Positions 25,265 through 33,336 of a stretch of DNA of 64,000 nucleotides are shown piece after piece. The notes below the pieces were generated by a model. It did no database searches and was not told the origin of the DNA. It worked only from the letters and a program-made list of their open reading frames with translations. The stretch is from Burkholderia guangdongensis (GTDB lineage Bacteria; Pseudomonadota; Gammaproteobacteria; Burkholderiales; Burkholderiaceae), in contig NZ_JACBNX010000021.1 in NCBI RefSeq assembly GCF_013403875.1, forward strand, positions 1-64,000. The letters are read 5' to 3'. How positions within the stretch are numbered: the stretch's first letter is position 1; each line of letters starts with the position of its first letter. Made by a program: the position numbers and the translations under genes.

Positions 25265-25428
25265 GGATCGAACGGTCGATGATGGGTTGAACACGACCGG
25301 CGCGTCGCGGCGCGCGGCCGCCGACGCCGGGTTGTCATACTTCTGGGCAAGCCGTCCGCCCCAGCCGCCGAGAACGGCCATTCAACCGATTCCGCCGATT
25401 CGGCCGCGCATGCGGGATCTGCTTCCCA

Positions 25429-25449
25429 GTCATCAGACAACGGTATAAT
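25429..25449 (+). promoter_or_regulatory. Operator-like site and -10 of the FadR-type regulator gene
   Basis: GTCATCAGACAAC (25429-25441) matches the shared 13-bp motif GTSATNNNAYRAC and is followed by a perfect TATAAT at 25444-25449. The -35 is weak. The regulator's ATG is 48 bp downstream, so the arrangement predicts autoregulation. On the other strand the core reads TTGTCTGATGA, close to the FadR-subfamily consensus TNGTNNNACNA. Confidence 0.62.
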
Positions 25450-25496
25450 GCAGCAACATGATTCGTCAGCACTGAACCGATTCGAGAGGCGTTTCG

Positions 25497-26240
25497 ATGG
25501 CTACACCCACGGCGTTCGCCGCCCCGCCGCGACGGGCTCGCAATCTCGCCGAGCTCGTCGTCGGTTACGTCACCGAGCAGATTGCGTCCAACACCTGGAA
25601 GCCCGGCGACAAGCTCCCCACGGAATCGCAGCTGATGGCCACGCTCAGCGTCAGCCGCACCGTGATCCGCGAGGCCATTTCGCGCCTGCAGGCCGGCAAG
25701 GTCATCGAGACGCGACACGGCATCGGCAGCTTCGTGCTCGAGCCGCCGCGCGAAAAGCTCGACATCGACATGGTGCCCGCCACCACGCTGCGCGACGTCC
25801 TGGCGATCCTCGAACTGCGCATCAGCCTCGAAACGGAATGCGCGGGTCTCGCCGCGCAGCGCGCACGGCCGGACGACGTCGCGAAAATCAGCGCCGCGCT
25901 CGACGCGATCGAGGCGACCGGCAGCAATGGCCTCGACAGCGTCGACGCGGATCTGCAGTTCCACATCTGCGTCGCCCGCGCAACCGGCAACCGCTACTTC
26001 GTCGACATTCTCACGCAAATGGGCAGCGCGCTCATTCCGCGCAAGCGCCTCGACTCGGCGGGCATCGCGCATGCGGACCCGGACGCCTACCTGTCGCTCG
26101 TGAACCTGGAGCACCGAAGCATCCTCGACGCGATCGCGCGGCACGACGCGGACGGCGCGCGCGCGGCGATGCGCATGCATCTGTCAAACAGCCGCGAGCG
26201 GCTCAGGCGCGCGAACGAGATCGCCGACACGCACGACTGA
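25497..26240 (+). CDS. GntR/FadR-subfamily transcriptional regulator of the uronate/aldarate genes
   Basis: A 247-residue DNA-binding protein. It has an N-terminal winged helix (about residues 18-85, with TWKPGDKLPTESQLMATLSV and SRTVIREAISRLQAGKVIET) and a C-terminal all-helical FCD ligand domain (about 95-235) with metal- or ligand-binding His and Asp (DLQFHICVARATGN, EHRSILDAIARHD). Such regulators usually respond to a carboxylic acid. It is convergent with garD (stop to stop 14 bp), and its putative operator recurs in front of garD, garL and udh, so it is the obvious candidate repressor of the pathway, with an aldarate or uronate as likely inducer (inference). Confidence 0.88.
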   Translation: MATPTAFAAPPRRARNLAELVVGYVTEQIASNTWKPGDKLPTESQLMATLSVSRTVIREAISRLQAGKVIETRHGIGSFVLEPPREKLDIDMVPATTLRDVLAILELRISLETECAGLAAQRARPDDVAKISAALDAIEATGSNGLDSVDADLQFHICVARATGNRYFVDILTQMGSALIPRKRLDSAGIAHADPDAYLSLVNLEHRSILDAIARHDADGARAAMRMHLSNSRERLRRANEIADTHD

Positions 26241-26254
26241 TTCGTTCGCCGCGC

Positions 26255-27817
26255 TCAGGTCACCGGCGCCGGATTGAACAGCACCAGCGCGTTGTGCAGC
26301 TTCAGCTTTTCCGCGCACGTCTTCTGGCGGCCGCTCGCCACGTCCAGCATCATGCGGAACAGTTCCCAGCCGACGTCCTCGATCGTCGCATGCCCGGTCG
26401 CGATCGTGCCCGCATTCACGTCCATCAGATCGTGCCAGCGGCGCGCGAGGTCGGAGCGCGTCGCGACCTTGATCACCGGCACTTCCGCGAGGCTGTACGG
26501 CGTGCCGCGGCCCGTCGTGAACACGTGCAGCGTCATGCCCGCGGCCAGCTGCAGCGTGCCGCAGATGAAATCGCTCGCCGGCGTCGCCGCGTAAATCAGG
26601 CCCTTTTGCGTCGCCTTTTCGCCGGGCGACAGCACGCCCGAGATCGGCGCGTTGCCCGACTTGATGATCGAGCCCATCGCCTTTTCGACGATGTTCGACA
26701 GGCCGCCTTTCTTGTTGCCCGGCGTCGTGTTCGCGCTCCGATCCGCGCCGCCGCGCTTCAGATAATCGTCATACCACTGCATCTCGCGAATGATCGCTTC
26801 CGCGACCGCCGGCGTGGCCGCGCGGCCGGTCAACTGGCCGACGCCGTCGCGGACTTCGGTGACTTCCGAGAACATCACCGTCGCGCCCGCGCGAACCAGC
26901 AGGTCGGTCGCGAAACCCACCGCGGGGTTCGCGGTCAGCCCCGAAAATGCGTCGCTGCCGCCGCATTGCACGCCGACGACGAGGTCGGACACCGGGCACG
27001 GTTCGCGACGACGCCGATCGAGCCGTGCGAGATGGCCTTCGGCCATCGTCATGATCGACTCGATCATCGACTGGAAGCCGACGTGCGACTCGTCCTGCAG
27101 CACGACCACGTCGCCGTTCGGATCGGCCGCCGCGTCCTGCGGCGACGCGATCGGAATCGTGCCCGGCGGCATCAGCCGCTCCGGCTGCAGCTTTTCGCAG
27201 CCGAGGCTCACCATCATCACCTCGCCGCCGAAGTTCGGATTCAGGCTGATGTTGCGGACCGTGCGGATCGGCACCATCGCATCGGGCGCATCGATCGCGA
27301 CGCCGCAGCCGTACGTGTGGCCGAGGCTCACGACGTCGTCGACGTTCGGGTACTTCGGCAGCAATTCGGTCTTGATGCGCGTCACCGCGTGCTGGACCAC
27401 GTCCGCCACGCACTGCACGGTCGTCGTGATCGCGAGAATGTTGCGCGTGCCGGCCGAGCCGTCGGCGTTGCGATAGCCGTCGAACGTATAACCGTCGAGC
27501 GGCGGCATCGCGGGCGGCTTGATCGTCGCGATCGGCAGCGCGTCGAGGCTCGGCGGCGTCGGCATGCGCGTGACATGCTCGTTCACCCAGCTTCCCTTCG
27601 GCAGCGCCTTCTGCGCATAACCGATGACGACGTTGTATCGAACGACCGGATCTCCTTCGGACAGATCCCGCAGCGCGACCTTGTGCCCCTGCGGCACGCG
27701 CTCGCGCAGCACCAGGCCATCGGAGAAAACCGCGCCCTCTCCCAGGCCGCCATCGTTGACGACGATCGCGACGTTGTCGTTGGGATGCACGCGGATGTAA
27801 AGCGGAGACTGTTCCAT
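26255..27817 (-). CDS. garD: Galactarate dehydratase
   Basis: Dehydrates meso-galactarate to 5-dehydro-4-deoxy-D-glucarate. The 520-residue protein matches the E. coli GarD length (523) and carries closely similar blocks: VHPNDNVAIVVNDGGL, IPQGHKVAL-like VPQGHKVALRDL, DGYTFDGYRNADGSAGTRN, LLPKYPNVDDVVSLGHTYGC and ISLNPNFGGEVMMVSLGCEK. The N-terminal SAF domain and the two altronate/galactarate dehydratase domains are in the usual order, and Cys residues in HTYGCG are candidate metal ligands. Start 27817 (MEQSPLYI) follows AAAGAGGC. It is divergent from garL; the 241-bp space between them holds two operator-like sites. Confidence 0.95.
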   Translation of the reverse strand: MEQSPLYIRVHPNDNVAIVVNDGGLGEGAVFSDGLVLRERVPQGHKVALRDLSEGDPVVRYNVVIGYAQKALPKGSWVNEHVTRMPTPPSLDALPIATIKPPAMPPLDGYTFDGYRNADGSAGTRNILAITTTVQCVADVVQHAVTRIKTELLPKYPNVDDVVSLGHTYGCGVAIDAPDAMVPIRTVRNISLNPNFGGEVMMVSLGCEKLQPERLMPPGTIPIASPQDAAADPNGDVVVLQDESHVGFQSMIESIMTMAEGHLARLDRRRREPCPVSDLVVGVQCGGSDAFSGLTANPAVGFATDLLVRAGATVMFSEVTEVRDGVGQLTGRAATPAVAEAIIREMQWYDDYLKRGGADRSANTTPGNKKGGLSNIVEKAMGSIIKSGNAPISGVLSPGEKATQKGLIYAATPASDFICGTLQLAAGMTLHVFTTGRGTPYSLAEVPVIKVATRSDLARRWHDLMDVNAGTIATGHATIEDVGWELFRMMLDVASGRQKTCAEKLKLHNALVLFNPAPVT

Positions 27818-27867
27818 TGCCTCTTTCCTCAATAGGCGGCCGGCTATCCGGCTACGCGATGTTCTAC

Positions 27868-27900
27868 GTCATCATACAACGATGCAACATCAAATCGCAA
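27868..27900 (-). promoter_or_regulatory. Putative garD promoter with overlapping operator
   Basis: On the minus strand, TTGCGA (27895-27900) and TATGAT (27871-27876) are separated by 18 bp. The operator-like 13-mer GTCATCATACAAC (plus-strand orientation, 27868-27880) covers the -10. It differs by one base from the site in front of the regulator gene. Confidence 0.58.
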
Positions 27901-27942
27901 TCCGATCCCCACTCAAGTCGGCATGAGTTCGGGTTAACGCGA

Positions 27943-27992
27943 TTGATCGCGCCATCATCCCGATGATACGATCACTTATGTGATACGACAAC
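27943..27992 (+). promoter_or_regulatory. Putative garL-garR promoter with operator at the start site
   Basis: TTGATC (27943-27948) and TACGAT (27967-27972) are 18 bp apart. GTGATACGACAAC (27980-27992) follows at the expected transcription start and fits GTSATNNNAYRAC. The 8-mer TGATACGA is also directly repeated at 27964 and 27981, suggesting a second half-site. garL starts at 28059. Confidence 0.55.
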
Positions 27993-28058
27993 ATACCACA
28001 CAGTCTCGCGTAGCACGTGCCACCGGATTCCGGAGCGGCCCTTCTGGAGAAAATCGCC

Positions 28059-28844
28059 ATGACATCCGTCACCCCCTATCAGACCTTTCCCAACAGTTTC
28101 CGACGCAGCGTGCGCGACGGCGAAACGCTGATCGGCTGCTGGTCCTCGCTGGCCAGCCCGATCACGGCCGAATTGCTCGGCACGGTCGGCTTCGACTGGC
28201 TGCTGCTCGATGCCGAGCATGCGCCCAACGACGTCCTGACGCTCGTGCCTCAACTGATGGCGCTGAAGGACAGCCGGAGCGCACCGGTCGTGCGCCCGCC
28301 CGCCAACGACGCGGTGTTCATCAAGCGGCTCCTGGACAACGGCGTCACCAATCTGCTCGTGCCGTTCGTCGACAACGCGGAGGATGCGGCCCGCGCCGTC
28401 GCCGCGACCCGCTACCCGCCGCTCGGCATACGCGGCGTCTCCGTCGGCGCGCGCCACAATCGGTACGGAACCATTCCGGATTACTTCAGCATCGCGAACG
28501 ACAATATCTGCGTGATCGCGCAGATCGAGAGCCGCCACGCGGTGGGCGCGGTCGATGACATTCTCGCCGTCGACGGCATCGATGCCGTCTTCATCGGGCC
28601 GTCCGATCTGGCCGCCGCATATGGACACCTCGGGAATCCGAACCATCCGGACGTTCAGCAGGCGATCGCGCACGTGTTCGAACGCGCGAAGGCCGCCGGC
28701 AAGTCGAGCGGGATTCTGACGCCTGTGCAAAGCGATGCGCAGCGCTATCTTGCGATGGGGTGCCGGGTCGTGGCCATCGGCTCGGATATGGGACTGCTGA
28801 AGAACGCCGCCGTTGCGGCGCAGGTTCATTTCGCGAATCGATGA
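28059..28844 (+). CDS. garL: 2-dehydro-3-deoxyglucarate aldolase
   Basis: Class II, metal-dependent aldolase of the HpcH/HpaI family that cleaves 5-dehydro-4-deoxy- or 2-dehydro-3-deoxy-glucarate to pyruvate and tartronate semialdehyde. The 261-residue product shows blocks shared with E. coli GarL: IGCWSSLASPITAELLG, FDWLLLDAEHAPND, YPPLGIRGVSVGARHNRYG, VIAQIESRHAVG (metal-binding Glu) and IDAVFIGPSDLAAAYGHLG (metal-binding Asp). The ATG at 28059 has GGAG 10 bp upstream. It is followed 55 bp later by garR, its next pathway step. Confidence 0.93.
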   Translation: MTSVTPYQTFPNSFRRSVRDGETLIGCWSSLASPITAELLGTVGFDWLLLDAEHAPNDVLTLVPQLMALKDSRSAPVVRPPANDAVFIKRLLDNGVTNLLVPFVDNAEDAARAVAATRYPPLGIRGVSVGARHNRYGTIPDYFSIANDNICVIAQIESRHAVGAVDDILAVDGIDAVFIGPSDLAAAYGHLGNPNHPDVQQAIAHVFERAKAAGKSSGILTPVQSDAQRYLAMGCRVVAIGSDMGLLKNAAVAAQVHFANR

Positions 28845-28899
28845 GCGCATCCCCGCTTTGGACACGCTTCGGGGCCAACCCATTTTTACGGAGAACGAC

Positions 28900-29784
28900 A
28901 TGCAAAAAGCGGGCTTTATCGGGCTGGGCATCATGGGCAAGCCGATGGCGGGCAACCTTCTGAAGAACGGCGTCACCCTCTCGGCATACACCCGCAGCGG
29001 CGTGCCGGCGGATCTGGCCGCCGCGGGCGCGCTCGCCTGCGACAGCCCCGCGGCGGTCGCGGCCCACGCCGACGTGATCTTCATCATGGTGCCGGACACG
29101 CCCGACGTCGAGCGCGTGCTGTTCGGCAACGACGGCGTGGCGTCGACGCTGCGCGCGGGCCAGACGGTCGTCGACATGAGCTCGATTTCGCCGATCGCCA
29201 CGCGTGCATTTGCGCAACGCGTGCGCGAGCGCGGCGCCGAGTATCTCGACGCGCCGGTGTCGGGCGGTGAAGTGGGCGCCAAGGCCGCCTCGCTGACGAT
29301 CATGGTCGGCGGCCAGATATCGACCTTCGAGCAGGTCAAGCCACTGCTCGACATGATGGGGAAAAACGTCACGCTGATCGGCGACGTGGGTGCCGGGCAG
29401 GTCTGCAAGGTCGCGAACCAGATCATCGTTGCGGCGACGATCGAGGCCGTCGGCGAAGCGCTGGTGCTCGCGTCGAAGGCGGGGGTCGATGCGGCGCGCG
29501 TGCGTGAGGCGCTGATGGGCGGCTTTGCGTCGTCCCGCATCCTCGAGGTGCACGGCGAGCGCATGACCCGGCGCACCTTCGATCCCGGCTTCCGCATCGA
29601 ACTGCACCAGAAGGATCTGAATCTCGCGCTGTCGACGGCGCAGGCCCTCGGCGTCGCGCTGCCGAACACGGCCACGTGCCAGGCGCTGTTCAACGCATGC
29701 GTCGCGCATGGCGGCAGCGCGTGGGATCACTCCGCGATGGTTCGCGCGCTCGAAGTGCTGGCCAATCACGAAATCGGGCAGTAA
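28900..29784 (+). CDS. garR: 2-hydroxy-3-oxopropionate (tartronate semialdehyde) reductase
   Basis: NAD(P)H-dependent reductase converting tartronate semialdehyde to D-glycerate. The 294-residue beta-hydroxyacid dehydrogenase has the Rossmann start GFIGLGIMGKPMAGNLL, the substrate-binding DAPVSGGEVGAKAASLTIMV and the catalytic-Lys segment GAGQVCKVANQIIVAA. ACGGAG precedes the ATG at 28900 by about 8 bp. It is co-directional with garL. Glycerate kinase, needed to finish the pathway, is not in this window. Confidence 0.92.
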   Translation: MQKAGFIGLGIMGKPMAGNLLKNGVTLSAYTRSGVPADLAAAGALACDSPAAVAAHADVIFIMVPDTPDVERVLFGNDGVASTLRAGQTVVDMSSISPIATRAFAQRVRERGAEYLDAPVSGGEVGAKAASLTIMVGGQISTFEQVKPLLDMMGKNVTLIGDVGAGQVCKVANQIIVAATIEAVGEALVLASKAGVDAARVREALMGGFASSRILEVHGERMTRRTFDPGFRIELHQKDLNLALSTAQALGVALPNTATCQALFNACVAHGGSAWDHSAMVRALEVLANHEIGQ

Positions 29785-29823
29785 GCGGTTCGGTTCTTTT
29801 TGCAGAAATCTCTTCGATCGAGC

Positions 29824-29848
29824 CGTCAGGCGCTTCGTGCGCCTGACG
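29824..29848 (+). terminator. Hairpin after garL-garR, possible terminator
   Basis: Perfect 10-bp inverted repeat CGTCAGGCGC / GCGCCTGACG with a 5-nt TTCGT loop, 40 bp past the garR stop. No T tract follows, so termination may be inefficient or of another kind. Confidence 0.5.
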
Positions 29849-30004
29849 CGCGTCAAGCCACCTCAAGAATACTGGGCAAATCGTCGACGGCGGCGAACGC
29901 GGCCGCTACGATTCGGTATGGATCTCGACCGCTGCTCACGGTAGAACCGTATTTTGGCGACACAACCCAGATTACCTGAAGGCTAACGGAGCGAAGGCTT
30001 ACCG

Positions 30005-30718
30005 ATGAAATCCGCAGTGATGCTGATGGCAGCTTTAGCCACCCTGTCGAGCAATGTGCATGCTGCCAGAACTTACGACGGCTACGATGCGTTCTACGCA
30101 GATCAGCCGGGTGCGGTGTTCGGTGCCCCGATCAAGCAACCTGCCGGGCCGCTCCATCTCTATTCAGATTCCGGTGAGCAGGGTAGTTATACGGAACTGC
30201 GATCCACTCTGGACGGCAAGGCTGTGTGGATCGAGGTTGCAGAGAATCGTATAACGGTCAACGGCAAAACCTACCGCTTTGCGCGCGCAACAACGTTTCC
30301 GAATGAGCATGCAATAGATATTTATCCGGGTAACGCTAACGTGTTTCTCGCAGCGGGAACGGGTAGTCGTCCTCCCCTTCTTTGCGTGGAAGGGTACGGC
30401 AGTGGTTCCGGAGAAGCTGACCGACACCAGCAAATATTTCTTTTGGCGAACCCTCTGGCTCGCAAGCCGACGTTTCTGCATCTACCAAGTTTGCTTTCGT
30501 CATGTCGGGCCGTAGTGACAACAAAGGACGGCAAGCTTGCCTTTCCGAAGAACAGTTACCTGTTCGATGATGCACAAGAATCCCGCGTTGGTTTGCTAGT
30601 GTCGTACTACTCGTTTGAGAATCAGCGCTTTGTCTCGTTCCCGGCTTTAAACCAACTCCGGCTTAGATTTACGCATCCGGAGATACCGTTTCAATTTTTG
30701 GTTCAGAATAAGGATTAA
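30005..30718 (+). CDS. Exported protein of unknown function with atypically low GC
   Basis: A 237-residue protein with a clear signal peptide (MKSAVMLMAALATLSSNVHA, cleavage after VHA). The mature protein is beta-rich (PLHLYSDSGEQGSYTELRST, KAVWIEVAENRITVNGKTYR) with two Cys that may form a disulphide. I do not recognise a family. Its codons use many A/T-ending third positions (for example ATA, TTT and GAA runs), unlike all neighbours, which suggests recent acquisition. It sits alone between two operons of the uronate regulon, after a 220-bp gap holding the garR hairpin, and the plus-strand hairpin at 30732-30749 follows its stop. It may be an insertion into the regulon rather than a member of it. 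Confidence 0.65.
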   Translation: MKSAVMLMAALATLSSNVHAARTYDGYDAFYADQPGAVFGAPIKQPAGPLHLYSDSGEQGSYTELRSTLDGKAVWIEVAENRITVNGKTYRFARATTFPNEHAIDIYPGNANVFLAAGTGSRPPLLCVEGYGSGSGEADRHQQIFLLANPLARKPTFLHLPSLLSSCRAVVTTKDGKLAFPKNSYLFDDAQESRVGLLVSYYSFENQRFVSFPALNQLRLRFTHPEIPFQFLVQNKD

Positions 30719-30763
30719 GCAGCCGACTATCGGCGCTCACGCGAGCGCCCATCGATCCGCCCA

Positions 30764-30795
30764 CAAAAACAATCGCCCGGCACGAGCCGGGCGAT
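30764..30795 (-). terminator. Rho-independent terminator of the udh-transporter operon
   Basis: Perfect 10-bp stem ATCGCCCGGC / GCCGGGCGAT with a 4-nt loop (30772-30795). On the minus strand it is followed by TTGTTTTTG (30764-30771). It lies 30 bp past the transporter stop, the right position for the minus-strand operon. Confidence 0.82.
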
Positions 30796-30824
30796 ATCGG
30801 GTGAATCACGGAAACAATACCGCT

Positions 30825-32141
30825 CTATCGAACCGGATGATGACCGATCCCCGCCGGGGCCAGCGATTCGCCGCCGACCGGCGCCGACTGCGTCGAGTCG
30901 GCGCCGCGCGCCATCAGGCACACGACGGCCGCCGCAATCAGGTCGAACACGGCCAGCACGACGAAGAGCGGGCTGTACCCGACCTGCGTGACGAGCACGC
31001 CGAACAGCGCGGTGAACGCCGCCGCACCGAGATACCCGGCCATGCCGCCCATGCCCGTGGCCGTCGCCACTTCGTTCTTGCCGAACATGTCGGACGTAAT
31101 CGCATAGAGCGCGCCGGACAGCGTCTGGTGCGCGAAGCCGCCGACGCAAAGCAGCGCAACGGCGGCATAAGGGCTCGCCACCAGCCCGACGCATGCGGGC
31201 CCGATCATGCAGAGCGCGCCGACCACGAACACCATCTTCCGCGACGCGAACAGCGACACCTTCGCATACTTGTGGAACAGCGGGCTCAGATAGCCGCCCA
31301 GCACGCAGCCGATGTCCGCCGCGAGGAACGGCATCCACGCATACAGCGCCACCTCCTTCAGGTTCATGTGACGCTCGGTCATCATGTACAGCGGAATCCA
31401 CGCGTTGAACGTCTGCCAGGCCGGCTCGGAAAGAATCCGCGGAATACCGATCGCCCAGAAATTGCGGCACGCGAGCATCCGCACCCAGCTCATTCGCGCG
31501 CCGGCGGCGTCGCTGTGTTTCGCTTCCTGTCCGCTCAGGATGTAGTCGCGTTCGGCGTCGCTCAACAGCTTCTGCTTGCGCGGATGCTGGTAAAGCATCA
31601 GCCACAGCACGCTCCAGACGCCGCCCGCGACGCCGACGATCACGAACGCCAGTTGCCATTGCCCATGCAGTAGCGCCCAGACGACGAGCGGCGGCGCGAG
31701 CAGCGCGCCGATCGACGAGCCGATGTTGAACCAGCCGATCGCGACCGAGCGCTCCTTCGCCGGGAACCATTCGCTCGTCGCCTTCACGCCCGCCGGAATG
31801 CCGGCCGCCTCGGCCACGCCGAGCAAGCCGCGAAAGAACGCGAGGCTGCGCCAGCCCGTCGCCCACGCGGCCGCCGCGCAGGCCAGCGACCACGCGAGCG
31901 CGAACGCCGCGAAGCCGACCTTCGTGCCGGCTGTGTCGAGCAGAAAGCCCGCGACCGGCTGCATGAACGCATAGCAAAGCTGCCACGCGACGACGACGTG
32001 CGCGTACTGCTCGGTCGTGATGTGGAGGTCTTTCATCAGCGTCGGCGCCGCGACCGACAACGTGTTCCGCGCGAGGTAGTTGATGATCAGCCCGGCGGCG
32101 ACCAGACCGACCATCCACCAGCGGATGCCTTTGAGTTTCAT
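30825..32141 (-). CDS. MFS transporter of the hexuronate/aldarate (ExuT/GudP) type
   Basis: A 438-residue 12-helix permease of the anion:cation symporter family. Family features are an early Arg in NYLARNTLSVAAPTLMKDL, FFRGLLGVAEAAGIPAGVKA and TSEWFPAKERSVAIGWFNIG. These enzymes import galacturonate, glucuronate, galactarate or glucarate with protons. AAGGAG precedes the ATG at 32141. It is 34 bp downstream of udh on the same strand and shares its operator-controlled promoter, so uronate import is the most economical assignment; aldarate import cannot be excluded. Confidence 0.88.
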   Translation of the reverse strand: MKLKGIRWWMVGLVAAGLIINYLARNTLSVAAPTLMKDLHITTEQYAHVVVAWQLCYAFMQPVAGFLLDTAGTKVGFAAFALAWSLACAAAAWATGWRSLAFFRGLLGVAEAAGIPAGVKATSEWFPAKERSVAIGWFNIGSSIGALLAPPLVVWALLHGQWQLAFVIVGVAGGVWSVLWLMLYQHPRKQKLLSDAERDYILSGQEAKHSDAAGARMSWVRMLACRNFWAIGIPRILSEPAWQTFNAWIPLYMMTERHMNLKEVALYAWMPFLAADIGCVLGGYLSPLFHKYAKVSLFASRKMVFVVGALCMIGPACVGLVASPYAAVALLCVGGFAHQTLSGALYAITSDMFGKNEVATATGMGGMAGYLGAAAFTALFGVLVTQVGYSPLFVVLAVFDLIAAAVVCLMARGADSTQSAPVGGESLAPAGIGHHPVR

Positions 32142-32175
32142 TGCGATGTCTCCTTGTTGCCTGTCCGGTGATCGA

Positions 32176-33015
32176 TCAGAAAGCGCGCGCGTCCCGGTGG
32201 GGCGGCGCGTCGGTCGGCGCGTCGTCGTCGCGCGTGTAATCGATGCCGGCAAAGCTGCCACCCTGGTAACGCCGGCCGATCGCGTCGAGCGGATTCGGCC
32301 CGGCCAGCACGTCGGCCGCGTAGGCCTCCGCGTCCTGCTTCGGTTCGTAGCCCAGACGCTCCGCGCCGCGGTTGTCCCACCAGCCGCGCTTGTTCGCGGA
32401 CACGCCCCAGACGGTCAGGAACCCGACGTGCTCGACCTCGATGCAGCGGTCGAGGAAATGCAGCAGATCGTCGTGCCCGAACCACGTGCTCAGGTGTCGC
32501 GGCTCCGTCGGCCGCTCGACGCAACTGCCGATGCGCACGCAGATGCTCTCGATCCCGTGCTTGTCCCAGTACATTCTCGCGAGCGCTTCGCCCCACACCT
32601 TGCTGAGCCCGTAGAAGCCGTCCGGACGCGGCGCGCAATCGAGCGTCAGGCGCTCGGTCACCGGATACATGCCGATCGCGTGATTCGAGCTCGCGAACAC
32701 GATGCGCCGCACGCCGTTGCGCCGTGCGCCCTCATACACCTCGACGAGCGCGCGCAAGTTGTTGTCGATGATCTCGGGCAGCGGGCGCTCGACGCTCGTG
32801 CCCGCGAAGTGGATCAGCACGTCGACGCCGTCGAGCAGGCGATCGACCACCGCGGGGTCGCGCAGATCGCCATGCATCACGTCCTCAGCGTCCACCAGCG
32901 GAACCAGCGGGGTCGAGCCTCCAGCCGAGCGCAGCGGGACGCCGCGCGCAACGAACGCTTTGCGAACCACGGCGCCGAGCTGACCGCCGGCGCCACTCAG
33001 GGCAATTTTCTTCAT
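32176..33015 (-). CDS. udh: Uronate dehydrogenase (NAD-dependent epimerase/dehydratase family)
   Basis: Extended short-chain dehydrogenase oxidising D-galacturonate or D-glucuronate to the aldarolactone with NAD. The 279-residue protein has a Rossmann start (IALSGAGGQLGAVVRKAF), IHFAGTSVERPLPEII, the Ser region FASSNHAIGMYP and the catalytic FYGLSKVWGEALARMY (YxxxK). These and the size agree with Agrobacterium and Pseudomonas Udh. The start at 33015 follows GAAGGA; the longer frame runs into the promoter. Neighbouring transporter and gar genes support the substrate assignment. Confidence 0.88.
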   Translation of the reverse strand: MKKIALSGAGGQLGAVVRKAFVARGVPLRSAGGSTPLVPLVDAEDVMHGDLRDPAVVDRLLDGVDVLIHFAGTSVERPLPEIIDNNLRALVEVYEGARRNGVRRIVFASSNHAIGMYPVTERLTLDCAPRPDGFYGLSKVWGEALARMYWDKHGIESICVRIGSCVERPTEPRHLSTWFGHDDLLHFLDRCIEVEHVGFLTVWGVSANKRGWWDNRGAERLGYEPKQDAEAYAADVLAGPNPLDAIGRRYQGGSFAGIDYTRDDDAPTDAPPHRDARAF

Positions 33016-33139
33016 CGGATTCCTTCTCGGGATCGGAACGCCCGTCCCATGCTCGCGCGATGGGGAGCGGACGAGCGTGACTGCGGGACGGGTGGCGAAT
33101 AATTCGGAAATCGGGCGCGGCACGTCGTGCGTCGCGCAA

Positions 33140-33183
33140 GTCATATGATGACGTACTATCTGCCACGAGGCGTCTAATTTCAA
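33140..33183 (-). promoter_or_regulatory. Putative udh-transporter promoter and operator
   Basis: On the minus strand TTGAAA (33178-33183) and GATAGT (33155-33160) are 17 bp apart. GTCATATGATGAC (33140-33152) follows immediately and has perfect GTCAT/ATGAC arms; its minus-strand reading GTCATCATATGAC shares eight leading bases with the garD site. The position over the start site fits repression. Confidence 0.6.
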
Positions 33184-33276
33184 TCGGGCGTTTACCCGAA
33201 GCCAAGGTCGGAATTCGTTGGTCTATCACTGGGCACGAGACACTCTGCTCGCTCGATGGACGCACTCTTTTGATAT

Positions 33277-33289
33277 GACGTCGTATCAC
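33277..33289 (-). promoter_or_regulatory. Second operator-like site upstream of udh
   Basis: GACGTCGTATCAC reads on the minus strand as GTGATACGACGTC and shares GTGATACGAC with the garL site. It lies 125 bp upstream of the proximal udh site. Spacing could allow looping; it might also be fortuitous. The 321-bp gap between udh and the GST gene holds nothing else that I can identify. Confidence 0.42.
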
Positions 33290-33336
33290 ATGGAGGCAAG
33301 ACATTCCACCGACCAACGAAAGAAAATCCCTGGACG

